From positions 1 to 51,418 of the forward strand of contig NZ_JAQGLA010000049.1 in NCBI RefSeq assembly GCF_027853915.1: DNA of 51,418 nucleotides, given 5' to 3'. Positions 1 to 8,302 of the stretch are shown here, piece by piece. Both the position numbers and the translations under genes were made by a program. The stretch is from Saccharopolyspora oryzae. GTDB lineage: Bacteria > Actinomycetota > Actinomycetes > Mycobacteriales > Pseudonocardiaceae. The notes below the pieces were generated by a model. The model saw nothing but the letters and a program-made list of their open reading frames with translations, was not told the origin of the DNA and did no database searches. Position 1 is the first letter of the stretch; the number at the start of each line of letters is the position of its first letter.

Positions 1-164
1 AAGCGGTCGAACAGCTCCCGGGCCTGCTCGGGTGATCGGCGCGACCAGTCGTCGTAGGGGTGGGCCTCCGGAGCGGAGTGCACCGCGATGAAGGCTTCGG
101 CGTCGGCGGGTTCGGGGCGGCGCAGCACCAGTCGCCGGGTGCGGATCTCCTCGGGCTCGACCAC
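1..164 (-). CDS. GNAT acetyltransferase, partial (cut by window edge)
   Basis: This is the N-terminal 54 codons of a GNAT-family N-acetyltransferase whose remainder lies outside the window. From the GTG at 164 it reads VVEPEEIRTRRLVLRRPEP..., the RimJ/RimL-type opening (ETxRLxLRRPxxxDA). It closely parallels the start of the complete GNAT gene at 215-733, so the two are tandem paralogues. A TACCGT box sits 7 nt before the GTG, suggesting a leaderless transcript. The substrate cannot be told from this fragment. Confidence 0.8.
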   Translation of the reverse strand, partial: MVEPEEIRTRRLVLRRPEPADAEAFIAVHSAPEAHPYDDWSRRSPEQARELFDR

Positions 165-214
165 GCTGGGGACGGTAACCGCTGAACCTGTCGTCGAGCA
201 GCTGGTTTTCGGGT

Positions 215-733
215 TCAGCGCGAGTGGTCCAGCAGGTAGACGACCTCGGGCCGACCGTCGCGTTCGCGGTGCTCCTCGAACTTGAAGCCGAGCTTCTCGG
301 CGATCCGGATCGACGCCCTGTTCTCGGAACCCGTCACGATCCGGACGGGGTGCTCGGGGCGGTGTCGACGTGCCCAGTCGATCGCTGCTGCGGCCATTTC
401 GGGGGCGTAACCGTTGCCCCAGGCGGTGGGGAAGAAGCGGTAGTAGAGGTTGAGCACGGGGTCGCCGTCACCGTCCCAGTGCTGGAGCCCGCCGAAGCCG
501 ATCACCTCACCGGTCTCGGCGAGCCGGATCGTCCAGTAGCCGATGCCGTTCTCGTCCCACTTCTCGCCGAACGAATCGAGCTGTTGGCGGGCATCTTCGG
601 GGGAGCGTCGCAGCCAGCTGTCGTGCGGGTAGGCCTCCGGGGTGTTGTGCAGGGCGATGAACGGCTCGGCGTCGGCGGGTTCGGGGCGGCGCAGCAGCAG
701 TCGCCGGGTGCGGATTTCTTCTGGCTCGACCAC
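215..733 (-). CDS. GNAT family N-acetyltransferase (RimJ/RimL type)
   Basis: This 172-residue protein would transfer an acetyl group from acetyl-CoA to an amine; the substrate is unknown. It opens with EEIRTRRLLLRRPEPADAEP and carries a central GFGGLQ strand, an acetyl-CoA loop region around FPTAWGNGYAPEM, and the typical ENRASIRIAEKLGFKFEE end, which together are diagnostic of RimJ/RimL-like GNATs. An open frame continues upstream to 814. I chose the GTG at 733 because the paralogue at 1-164 starts at the same residue and both have TACCGT-N7-GTG directly before the start (probable leaderless promoter). It lies head to tail with that paralogue. Confidence 0.85.
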   Translation of the reverse strand: MVEPEEIRTRRLLLRRPEPADAEPFIALHNTPEAYPHDSWLRRSPEDARQQLDSFGEKWDENGIGYWTIRLAETGEVIGFGGLQHWDGDGDPVLNLYYRFFPTAWGNGYAPEMAAAAIDWARRHRPEHPVRIVTGSENRASIRIAEKLGFKFEEHRERDGRPEVVYLLDHSR

Positions 734-883
734 GCCGCGAACGGTAGTCGCCCACCCCGTCAGCGAGCAGCCGATTTTCGGCGCGGGCGGCAGAAGAGTG
801 GCGAATGGGACCATGGTCCTGCTCGATCTTGTGGTGGAGGAACACGTACCCCAGCGGTGGGCTGCGGCTTAACGTCCTACGGC

Positions 884-1648
884 ATGAGTGACAACGGGCA
901 CGTCGGGACGCTGGGCGGGCGGGTGGCCCTGGTGACCGGCGCGGGCAGCGGGATCGGGCGGGCGTGCGCCCGCGCGCTCGCTGCGGACGGCGCGGAGGTG
1001 CACGTCGTCGACCTCGACCGGACCTCCGCCGAGCGAGTCGCCGTAGAGGTCGGCGGCCGGGCGCACGTGGCGGACCTCGCCGATCCGGCGGCGGTGGACG
1101 CGCTGCCCGCGGAGGTCGACGTCCTGGTCAACAACGCCGGTTTCCAGCACGTCGCCGCGCTGCCGGAGTTCCCGCTGGACACCTTCATCCGCATGCAGCA
1201 GGTGATGGTGACCGCCCCGTTCCAGTTGGTGCGCAACGCTTTGCCGCACATGTACGGCCGGGGCTGGGGGCGCGTCGTGCACGTCTCCAGCGTGCACGGG
1301 CTGCGCGCCAGCCCGTTCAAAGCCGGTTACGTGACCGCGAAGCACGCGCTCGAAGGTCTGTCCAAAGTGGTCGCACTGGAGGGCGCGGAGCACGGCGTGA
1401 CGAGCAACTGCGTCAACCCCGGCTACGTCGACACCCCGCTGGTGCGCGCGCAGATCGCCGATCAGGCCGCCGCGCACGGGATCGCCGAGTCCGAGGTGGT
1501 CGAGGACGTGCTGCTGCGCCGGGCAGCGCTCAAGGAACTGATCGATCCGGCGCAGGTCGCCGAGCTGGTGCGCTGGCTCTGCGGAGACCACGCGGCACAT
1601 CTGACCGGTGTTTCCCTCCCGATGGACGGCGGCTGGACCGCCGCCTGA
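884..1648 (+). CDS. 3-hydroxybutyrate dehydrogenase (SDR family)
   Basis: This 254-residue classical short-chain dehydrogenase most likely oxidises D-3-hydroxybutyrate to acetoacetate with NAD+ in the cytoplasm. Visible motifs are the nucleotide-binding GAGSGIG near residue 20, VNNAGFQHV, the catalytic Ser in HVSSVHG, the Tyr/Lys pair in YVTAKH, and the C-terminal MDGGW. NAGFQHVAALPEFP, SVHGLRAS and NCVNPGYVDTPLV are close to known HBDH signatures. The ATG at 884 gives normal family length; an open frame upstream is the antisense of the GNAT gene. The next gene is an MHS symporter 28 nt downstream, and secreted PHB-type esterases follow, so the context fits polyhydroxybutyrate or ketone-body use. 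Confidence 0.85.
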   Translation: MSDNGHVGTLGGRVALVTGAGSGIGRACARALAADGAEVHVVDLDRTSAERVAVEVGGRAHVADLADPAAVDALPAEVDVLVNNAGFQHVAALPEFPLDTFIRMQQVMVTAPFQLVRNALPHMYGRGWGRVVHVSSVHGLRASPFKAGYVTAKHALEGLSKVVALEGAEHGVTSNCVNPGYVDTPLVRAQIADQAAAHGIAESEVVEDVLLRRAALKELIDPAQVAELVRWLCGDHAAHLTGVSLPMDGGWTAA

Positions 1649-1676
1649 ACCGGCCTGACACAAAGGAGTGTTCGCC

Positions 1677-3014
1677 TTGGCCAGCAACAGATCCGGCAAC
1701 GCGCGGGGCGGCTCGATCGCGCGGGTCGTCGGCGCGAGCCTGATCGGCACCACCGTCGAGTGGTACGACTTCTTCCTCTACGGCTCGGCCGCCGCGTTGG
1801 TGTTCAACCAGCTGTTCTTCCCCGAGGCCGATCCGCTCACCGGCACGCTGCTGGCGTTCACCACGTATGCGATCGGGTTCCTGGCCCGGCCGCTGGGCGG
1901 GTTGGTGTTCGGCCACTTCGGCGACCGGGTGGGGCGCAAGAAGCTGCTGGTGGTGAGCCTGCTGATGATGGGCGGCGCCACCTGCGCGATGGGCCTGCTG
2001 CCCACCTACGCCGCGGTGGGCGCGCTCGCGCCGGTGCTGCTCACGCTGCTGCGCCTGGTGCAGGGCTTCGCGCTCGGCGGCGAGTGGGGCGGCGCGGTGC
2101 TGATCGTGTCCGAGCACGGCGAGGACCGCCGCCGCGGGTTGTGGGCGTCATGGCCGCAGTGCGGTGCGCCGGGTGGCAACCTGCTGGCCACCGCGGTGCT
2201 CGCGGTGCTGGCGGCGACGCAGTCCGACGAGGCGTTCCTGGCGTGGGGCTGGCGGGTCCCGTTCCTGCTGTCCGGCGTGCTAGTGGTGATCGGCTTGTGG
2301 ATCCGGCTCGCGGTCAGCGAATCGCCGGTCTTCCTCGAAGCGCAGCGCAAGGCCGAGCAGCGCAGCGAGCACGTGCCGGTGGTGGCGGTGTTCCGGGAGC
2401 ACTGGCGCGAGGTGCTGATCACCATCGGCTCGCGGATGGCCGAGAACGTCTCCTACTACGTGCTCACCGCGTTCATCCTGGTCTACGTGACCGGCCCGCT
2501 GGACATGCCGAAGTCGGTCGGGCTCAACGCGGTGCTGATCGGTTCCGCGCTGCACTTCGCGACGATCCCGCTGTGGGGTGCGCTGTCGGACCGGGTGGGC
2601 CGCAAGCCGGTGTACCTGTTCGGCGCGGTGTCGATGGGCGTGTGGGGCTTCGCGTACTTCGCGCTGCTGGACACCGGATCGCCGTGGGTGATCACGCTGG
2701 CCACCACCACCGGTCTGCTGCTGCACGGCGCGATGTACGGGCCGCAGGCGGCGTTCTTCGCCGAGCAGTTCGCCACCCGGGTCCGCTACACCGGGCTCTC
2801 CGTCGGCGGGCAGCTGTCGTCGATCGCGGCGGGCGCGTTGGCGCCGATCATCGCGGTGGCGCTGCTGCAGCACTTCGGCAGCACCGTGGCGGTGTCGGTC
2901 TACCTGCTGGCGATGTGCGTGCTGACGGTGGCGGCGGTGCTGGTGGCGCGGGAGACCGCGGGAACTTCGCTGCACGACGAAGCCCCGCAACAGCAGCCCG
3001 CGGTGCCAAGATGA
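1677..3014 (+). CDS. MHS-family metabolite:H+ symporter (MFS)
   Basis: This 445-residue major facilitator with about 12 membrane segments belongs to the metabolite:H+ symporter branch (ShiA/KgtP/ProP-like). Family marks are GTTVEWYDFFLYGSAAAL in helix 1, RPLGGLVFGHFGDRVGRKK in loop 2-3, and GFALGGEWGGAVL. I chose the TTG at 1677 because AAAGGAG at 1662-1668 lies 8 nt before it; the upstream GTG at 1668 overlaps that ribosome site. The gene is 28 nt behind 3-hydroxybutyrate dehydrogenase and 4 nt before a PucR-type regulator. Uptake of 3-hydroxybutyrate or a related short acid is inferred from context only. Confidence 0.85.
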   Translation: MASNRSGNARGGSIARVVGASLIGTTVEWYDFFLYGSAAALVFNQLFFPEADPLTGTLLAFTTYAIGFLARPLGGLVFGHFGDRVGRKKLLVVSLLMMGGATCAMGLLPTYAAVGALAPVLLTLLRLVQGFALGGEWGGAVLIVSEHGEDRRRGLWASWPQCGAPGGNLLATAVLAVLAATQSDEAFLAWGWRVPFLLSGVLVVIGLWIRLAVSESPVFLEAQRKAEQRSEHVPVVAVFREHWREVLITIGSRMAENVSYYVLTAFILVYVTGPLDMPKSVGLNAVLIGSALHFATIPLWGALSDRVGRKPVYLFGAVSMGVWGFAYFALLDTGSPWVITLATTTGLLLHGAMYGPQAAFFAEQFATRVRYTGLSVGGQLSSIAAGALAPIIAVALLQHFGSTVAVSVYLLAMCVLTVAAVLVARETAGTSLHDEAPQQQPAVPR

Positions 3015-3018
3015 GCGG

Positions 3019-4797
3019 GTGAACGACGACGTGGTCCGGCTGCTCGAACTGCTCGCCGACGGGGCGGGCGGCGAGCAGCTGGCGCACGTCGCGGTCGAGA
3101 ACCCGCAGCTGAGCCGGGCGAGCGCGCTGGCGCTGCGGATCCACAGCACGCTCACCGCGCACCGCCGCCGCGAGGCCGAGCTCAGCGCGCTGTTCGACAC
3201 CGCGAGCGACCTGGCCGGGCTGCGCGACACCGATGCGGTGCTGCGGTCGATCGTGCGCCGGGCCCGCACCCTGCTCGGCGTGGACGTCTCCTACCTGAGC
3301 CTCAACGACGAGGTCGCCGGGCGCACCTACATGCGGGTCACCGACGGTTCGGTGTCGGCGCTGTTCCAGAAGGTGACGCTCGGGATGGGGGAGGGCTTGG
3401 GCGGACTGGTCGCGCAGGCCGCCCAGCCGTACGCGACCCGCGACTACTTCGGCGACGAGCGGTACCGGCACACCTGGCCGATCGACTCGGCGGTCCGCGA
3501 CGAGGGGCTGACGGCGATCCTGGGCGTGCCGCTGGCGCTCGGGGACCAGGTCATCGGCGTGCTCTACGCCTCGGATCGCACGCCCCGCGAGTTCACCCCG
3601 GACGAGATCGCGCTGCTGTCCTCGCTGGCCGACCACGCCGCGATCGCGCTGGACAACGCCCGGTTGCTGGAGGAGATCAGCGAGCAGAGCGCCGCGCTGC
3701 GCCGGGCGGAGGAAGCGCACGACCGGCTCATGGACCTCGCGCTGCGAGGTGCCGATGTGCCGGAAGTGGCGGCTGCGGTGGCGGACGTGCTGCACGGCGG
3801 GATCAGCGTGTTCGACGCCGACGGCGCCGAGCTGACCAGCGATCCGGTGGCCCCGGTGCCGCCGCCGGCGGCGATCGCGGCCTCGCGCGCGAGCGGACGC
3901 GCCATGTCCACATCGGACGGATGGGTGTGCGCGGTGCAGGCCGGTCCGGAACTGCTCGGAAGTCTCGTGCTGTCCGGCCGCGGCGATCTGGTGGACGCCG
4001 ATCGTCGGCTCTTCGAGCGGGCTGCCGTGGTCACGGCGTTGTTGTTGATGCTGCGGCGTTCGGTCGCCAAGGCCGAGGACGAAGTGCGCGGTGAGCTGCT
4101 GACCGACCTGCTCACCGCGCCTGAGCGCAACCCGGGGGCGTTGCTGGCACGCGCTGAGCGGCTGGGGTTGGACCTGGCCGAGCCGCATGCCGTGCTGATC
4201 GCGCATGCTGAGCGCGTGCCGCGCACTCGGCTGGCGGTGGCTGCCGGTCGATGCGCCGCGCTCGCCGGGATCCACGCGGAGGAAGTCGTCTTCCTGGTCC
4301 CGGCCACCGATGCCGGATCGCTCGCGGCGCGCATCGCCGAGACCCTGCGGTCCGCAGTGGACAGTCCGGTCACCGTCGGAGCCTCCGGCCCTGCGCACGG
4401 GCCCCGGGAGATCGCGGCGGCGCACGCCGAAGCCGCCCGCTGCCTGCGGGCGCTGCTCGCGCTCGGCCGGGTCGGCGAGGGTGCGTCGATGGACGGACTG
4501 GGGTTTCTGGGCGTGCTGCTCGGCGAGCAGACCGACTTGCCCGGCTTCGTGCGGCGGACGATCGGCCCGGTGCTCGACTACGACGCCCGCCGGGGCACCG
4601 AGCTCCTCGCCACGCTGAACGCCTACTTCGAGTCCGGCGCGAACCTCACCCGCGCCAAGGACGTCCTCCACGTGCACGTCAACACCGTCGTGCAGCGCCT
4701 CGACCGCATCGGCTCCCTGCTCGGCGCGGACTGGCAGACCCCGGACCGAGCGCTGGAGATCCAGCTCGCCCTGCGCGTGCGCACCTTGCAGGGCTAG
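3019..4797 (+). CDS. GAF-domain PucR/CdaR-type transcriptional regulator
   Basis: This 592-residue cytoplasmic regulator has an N-terminal helical segment, a GAF sensor domain (about residues 50-215: SALFDTASDLAGLRDTDAVL ... GVPLALGDQVIGVLYA ... LADHAAIALDNARLLEE), a divergent middle region, and a C-terminal PucR helix-turn-helix (LNAYFESGANLTRAKDVLHVHVNTVVQRLDRI). Such proteins usually control neighbouring catabolic genes; here the probable targets are the dehydrogenase-symporter pair just upstream, with a small acid as effector (inference). The start is GTG 3019, four bases after the symporter stop. The end converges with the next gene: both stops share the palindrome CTAG at 4794-4797. Confidence 0.85.
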   Translation: MNDDVVRLLELLADGAGGEQLAHVAVENPQLSRASALALRIHSTLTAHRRREAELSALFDTASDLAGLRDTDAVLRSIVRRARTLLGVDVSYLSLNDEVAGRTYMRVTDGSVSALFQKVTLGMGEGLGGLVAQAAQPYATRDYFGDERYRHTWPIDSAVRDEGLTAILGVPLALGDQVIGVLYASDRTPREFTPDEIALLSSLADHAAIALDNARLLEEISEQSAALRRAEEAHDRLMDLALRGADVPEVAAAVADVLHGGISVFDADGAELTSDPVAPVPPPAAIAASRASGRAMSTSDGWVCAVQAGPELLGSLVLSGRGDLVDADRRLFERAAVVTALLLMLRRSVAKAEDEVRGELLTDLLTAPERNPGALLARAERLGLDLAEPHAVLIAHAERVPRTRLAVAAGRCAALAGIHAEEVVFLVPATDAGSLAARIAETLRSAVDSPVTVGASGPAHGPREIAAAHAEAARCLRALLALGRVGEGASMDGLGFLGVLLGEQTDLPGFVRRTIGPVLDYDARRGTELLATLNAYFESGANLTRAKDVLHVHVNTVVQRLDRIGSLLGADWQTPDRALEIQLALRVRTLQG

Positions 4798-6047
4798 CCG
4801 CGTGCGCGCAGCCAGGACTGCAGTTCGTCGAACGCGTCGCGGAAGTGCGGGGCGAGCGGTTCGAGCCCGGGGAACTGGTCGACGAGGCCGTCGGTGTGGT
4901 TGCCGTTCTCGATGCGGTGGTACCGGTGCAGGTCACCGCGGCCGCTGGCGGCCACCATCCCGGCGTAGACGTCGGAGCTGCGGCTGATCGGCAGCAGGGT
5001 GTCGAGGGTTCCGTGCAGGCTGATCAGCGGTTTGCCGATGCGGCCGGTCAGGGCGACCCGCTCCACCGCGCGGTGCACTTCGGCGGGCCGCGCGGCGTAG
5101 TCGTAGTCGGCGTCGCAGTCCGGGGTTCCGGTGCGGCAGAAGGGGATTCCGGCCTGGCGGTCCCCGTCGAAACCCGGGTCGAACTCCTCGCGGTAGATCC
5201 GCTGCGTCAGGTCCCAGTAAACGCGGTGGTGGTAGTCCCACAGGAACTGCGATCCCGGTGCGAAACCCGCTGCCAGAACTGCGCTTTCATCACCTGCGGG
5301 GTAGGCGCGCAGTGCCGGCGGCAGGAACGTCAGGAGGTTGTCGCGCTGGGTCCACAGCGCACCCTCCCAGTCGACTCCGCCGTCGTAGAGCCACGGCCGG
5401 TTCTCCAGCTGCCAGCGCACCAGGTAGCCGCCGTTGGACAGCCCGGCGGCGATGGTCTGAGTCGGCGGTCGGCCGTAGTGGCGCCACGCCGCGAGCTTGG
5501 CGGCCACGGTCAGCTCGGTGACCCGGTCGTTCCACTCGACCACGGCGTCGCCCGGCCGGTCGCCGTCGGTGAAGAACTCCGCGCCGGTGTTGCCCTTGTC
5601 GGTGGCGGCGAAGGCGTAGCCTGCGGCCAGCGCGTGGTCGGCGATCGCCCGGTCGTTGGCGTACTGCCTGCGGTTTCCCGGACTTCCCGAGACGACCAGA
5701 CCGCCGTTCCAGCGCTGCGGCAGGCGCAGCACGAACTGGGCGTCGTGGTTCCAGCCGTGGTTCTGGTTGGTCGTCGAGGTGTCCGGGAAGTAGCCGTCGA
5801 CCTGCCGGCCCGGCACCGGACCCGGCGCGGGCAGGTCAGCGGAGGTCAGGCCCGCCCAGTCGGCCTGCACCGTGTGCCCGGAGGCGAGCGTGCCGGTGGT
5901 GGTCAGGTCGTCGAGGCAGGCCGATTCCTGGTGCGCCGCACCGGGAACCCGCACTTCGGGGCCGCAGCGCTGAGCGGCGGACGCGGTCGGGACGAGCAAC
6001 GTGCCGGTGAGCAGTCCGGCGGCCAGCAGCGTGATTCCCCTGCGCAC
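4794..6047 (-). CDS. Secreted esterase, 3-hydroxybutyrate-oligomer-hydrolase / tannase-like
   Basis: This 417-residue exported alpha/beta hydrolase has a signal peptide (MRRGITLLAAGLLTGTLLV..TASA, cleavage after ASA). The nucleophile lies in AAGLSNGGYLVRWQLE (Ser about 204), the acid in HGTLDTLLP and the histidine in NGNHTDG. The GLSNGG block and overall layout recall tannase/feruloyl esterases and 3-hydroxybutyrate oligomer hydrolases; I cannot separate them by eye. The GTG start at 6047 is preceded by AGGAGG with 6-nt spacing; the ATG 57 bases upstream has no such site. It is divergent from the PHB-depolymerase-type gene at 6209, which favours a role on 3-hydroxybutyrate oligomers. Confidence 0.65.
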   Translation of the reverse strand: MRRGITLLAAGLLTGTLLVPTASAAQRCGPEVRVPGAAHQESACLDDLTTTGTLASGHTVQADWAGLTSADLPAPGPVPGRQVDGYFPDTSTTNQNHGWNHDAQFVLRLPQRWNGGLVVSGSPGNRRQYANDRAIADHALAAGYAFAATDKGNTGAEFFTDGDRPGDAVVEWNDRVTELTVAAKLAAWRHYGRPPTQTIAAGLSNGGYLVRWQLENRPWLYDGGVDWEGALWTQRDNLLTFLPPALRAYPAGDESAVLAAGFAPGSQFLWDYHHRVYWDLTQRIYREEFDPGFDGDRQAGIPFCRTGTPDCDADYDYAARPAEVHRAVERVALTGRIGKPLISLHGTLDTLLPISRSSDVYAGMVAASGRGDLHRYHRIENGNHTDGLVDQFPGLEPLAPHFRDAFDELQSWLRARG

Positions 6048-6208
6048 GGGCGACCTCCTCGGTTCCGCTTCGTGACGGTAGAGCCGCGGCCGGAGCTCGG
6101 ACATGTGGACCTAGCACACAAAAGCACGCCCGGGAGTAGTGCTGTCCACTGTGGAAGGCCCACTCGACCTGGCTCTAGCGTGGTTCGGACCACGAGGAGG
6201 TGGTTCGC

Positions 6209-7156
6209 GTGCGGATTCTGTCCCTGATCGCGGCGGTGCTGCTGGCGGCGGTCATCTCGGCCCCGACGGCTTCGGCGGCCGAACTCCGGGAAGTGACCGG
6301 GTTCGGCACCAATCCCGGCGCGTTGCGCATGTTCGAGTACGTCCCCGACGGGATGCCGGAAGGACGCCCGGTGGTCGTCGCGATGCACGGCTGCACCCAG
6401 GACGCGGCGGGCTACGGCACCGGCGCGGGCTGGGTGGAGATGGCGGACCGCGCGAAGTTCACGCTCGTGCTGCCGCAGCAGGAGCAGGCCAACAACGCCA
6501 ACCGGTGCTTCAACTGGTTCGAGCCCGGCGACATCGCGCGGGGCAGCGGCGAGGCCGAGTCGATCTCGCAGATGGTCCAGCGCGCCGTCGACGACACCGG
6601 GGCGGACCCGTCGCGGGTCTACGTCACCGGCCTGTCGGCGGGCGGGGCGATGACTGCCGTGATGCTCGCCGCCTACCCGGAAAAGTTCGCCGGCGGCGGT
6701 GTCGTGGCCGGGGTGCCCTTCGGCTGCGCCACGTCCGCGATCGATGCGTTCACCTGCATGAACCCCGGCAAGGACCGGACGCCCCAGCAGTGGGGCGACG
6801 CGGTGCGCGGCGCGAGCTCGCACCAGGGACCGTGGCCGACGCTGAGCATCTGGCACGGCACCGCGGACTCCACCGTGGCACCGGCGAACCAGCGCGAACT
6901 GGTCGAGCAGTGGACGAACGTGCACGGCATCCCGGCCACGCCGACCTCCACCGACACCATCGCGGGCTACCCGCGCGAGCGCTACGCCGACAGCTCCGGG
7001 CGCACCCTGGTCGAAACCGTCTCGATCACCGGCATGGGCCACGGCCAGCCGATCGACCCGGGCACCGCCGACGGGCAGTGCGGGCAGGCCGGCGCCTACC
7101 TGCTCGACGTCGACGTCTGCGCCGCCTGGCACCTCGGCGAGTCGTGGGGCCTGTAG
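6209..7156 (+). CDS. Secreted PHB-depolymerase-family esterase
   Basis: This 315-residue exported serine esterase belongs to the PHB depolymerase/LpqC family (Esterase_PHB type). It has a signal peptide (MRILSLIAAVLLAAV..TASA), the oxyanion loop AMHGCTQDAAG, FNWFEPGD typical of the family, the lipase box TGLSAGGAM (Ser143), the acid in WHGTADSTV (Asp220) and the histidine in TGMGHG (His278). The GTG at 6209 was chosen because AGGAGG at 6195-6200 lies 8 nt upstream; the GTG at 6200 overlaps that site. Family members cleave poly-3-hydroxybutyrate, acetylxylan or feruloyl esters; the adjacent 3-hydroxybutyrate genes favour the first. No separate substrate-binding domain is present. Confidence 0.8.
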   Translation: MRILSLIAAVLLAAVISAPTASAAELREVTGFGTNPGALRMFEYVPDGMPEGRPVVVAMHGCTQDAAGYGTGAGWVEMADRAKFTLVLPQQEQANNANRCFNWFEPGDIARGSGEAESISQMVQRAVDDTGADPSRVYVTGLSAGGAMTAVMLAAYPEKFAGGGVVAGVPFGCATSAIDAFTCMNPGKDRTPQQWGDAVRGASSHQGPWPTLSIWHGTADSTVAPANQRELVEQWTNVHGIPATPTSTDTIAGYPRERYADSSGRTLVETVSITGMGHGQPIDPGTADGQCGQAGAYLLDVDVCAAWHLGESWGL

Positions 7157-7186
7157 GCGAAACGCGGCCGCCGCTGCGCCGCGTCG

Positions 7187-8029
7187 GTGGTGCTCGTGCG
7201 GCACGATGGGGCGGTGCACTTCATCGAATCGGGCGTCGGGACACCGCTGGTGCTGCTGCACGCGTTCCCGGCGGACGCGCGGATGTGGAACCCGGCTCGC
7301 GCCAGGTTGGAGGAGCAGGCGCGGGTGATCACCCCGGACCAGCGAGGACTGGGGGAGAGCCCGCTGGACGGCTCGTGGGCGCGGAGCTTGGCCGAGCCGA
7401 GCGACAGCAACTGGGCGGCCCAGCACCCGAGCATCGACACCGCAGCCGCCGACGTCCTCGAACTGCTCGACCGGCTGGAGCTGCCGGAGGTCGTGCTGGG
7501 CGGCTGTTCGATGGGCGGTTACGTCGCGATGGGCGTGCTGAGGGCCGCGCCGGAGCGCGTCGCCGGGCTGCTGCTGGTCGACACGAAAGCAGTCGCCGAC
7601 AACGACGAGCAGCGCACCAACCGCCTCAACGCCGCGGATCGCGCGGAGCGCGAAGGCACGAGCGGCTGGCTGGCCGACGGCACGCTGCCCAACGTGCTCG
7701 GCCGCACTACGCACGAGCAGCGCCCCGAGGTGCGCGAGCACGTCCGGGAGTTGATCGAAGCGCAGCCGCCGGAGGGCGTTGCTTGGGCGCAGCGCGCGAT
7801 GGCGAGCCGTCCGGACAGCACGGATGCGCTGCGGGCCTTCGCCGGTCCTGCGCTGGTGATCGTGGGCGAGGAGGATCCCCTCACGCCCCCGGAACAGGCC
7901 CGCGAACTCGCGGACGTGCTCCCGGAAGGTGAGCTCGTGACGTTGCCCGGTGCAGGTCACCTGCCGCCGGTCGAGGCACCGGAGGAGTTCGCCGACGTCG
8001 TGCGACCGTGGCTGGCCCGGTTCGCCTGA
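7187..8029 (+). CDS. Alpha/beta-fold hydrolase
   Basis: This cytoplasmic alpha/beta hydrolase of up to 280 residues has HAFPADARMW (oxyanion region), the nucleophile elbow GGCSMGGYVAM, the acid in VGEEDPLTPPEQ and the histidine in GAGHLPPVEAPEEF. It resembles 3-oxoadipate enol-lactonase-like hydrolases, but the substrate is unknown. Four in-frame GTGs (7187, 7196, 7205 region, 7214) precede the conserved part and no ribosome site decides between them. It follows the PHB-type esterase by 30 nt and could be co-transcribed with it. It converges on the small gene at 8036. Confidence 0.75.
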   Translation: MVLVRHDGAVHFIESGVGTPLVLLHAFPADARMWNPARARLEEQARVITPDQRGLGESPLDGSWARSLAEPSDSNWAAQHPSIDTAAADVLELLDRLELPEVVLGGCSMGGYVAMGVLRAAPERVAGLLLVDTKAVADNDEQRTNRLNAADRAEREGTSGWLADGTLPNVLGRTTHEQRPEVREHVRELIEAQPPEGVAWAQRAMASRPDSTDALRAFAGPALVIVGEEDPLTPPEQARELADVLPEGELVTLPGAGHLPPVEAPEEFADVVRPWLARFA

Positions 8030-8035
8030 CCCGCG

Positions 8036-8200
8036 CTAATCGTCGTCCTTGGCGGGCAGGTGCGAGTCGTGCTCGTCCCGCTTCGAATCGGTCCGCCGCA
8101 GCTCGTCGGCCATCTCGCTCGGCAGCACGAAGTAGTTCCCCGCCGGCCGCCTGGCTCGGGCGGTGGCGTCATCACCGGTCGGCAAGTCCTGGTCCACCAT
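8036..8200 (-). CDS. Small acidic/basic hypothetical protein (54 aa)
   Basis: I do not recognise a named family. The 54-residue frame starts at ATG 8200 with AAAGGA upstream in the right place and reads MVDQDLPTGDDATARARRPAGNYF... ending in HLPAKDDD. It is hydrophilic, has no signal peptide or membrane segment, and contains a central AGNYFVLPSEMADELRR block that looks like a structured motif. The codon third positions are strongly GC as in real genes here. It lies 7 nt from the convergent hydrolase stop and downstream of the MerR gene. Confidence 0.6.
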   Translation of the reverse strand: MVDQDLPTGDDATARARRPAGNYFVLPSEMADELRRTDSKRDEHDSHLPAKDDD

Positions 8201-8302
8201 CGACGTGATCCTTTCCCGTCAGGTGCAGTGCCCGCCCCCTCCGGGAGTAGAGAGAGCGGGCCGCAGGACCGATGACGCGCATCCATCCGACCGGGAAAAA
8301 CG

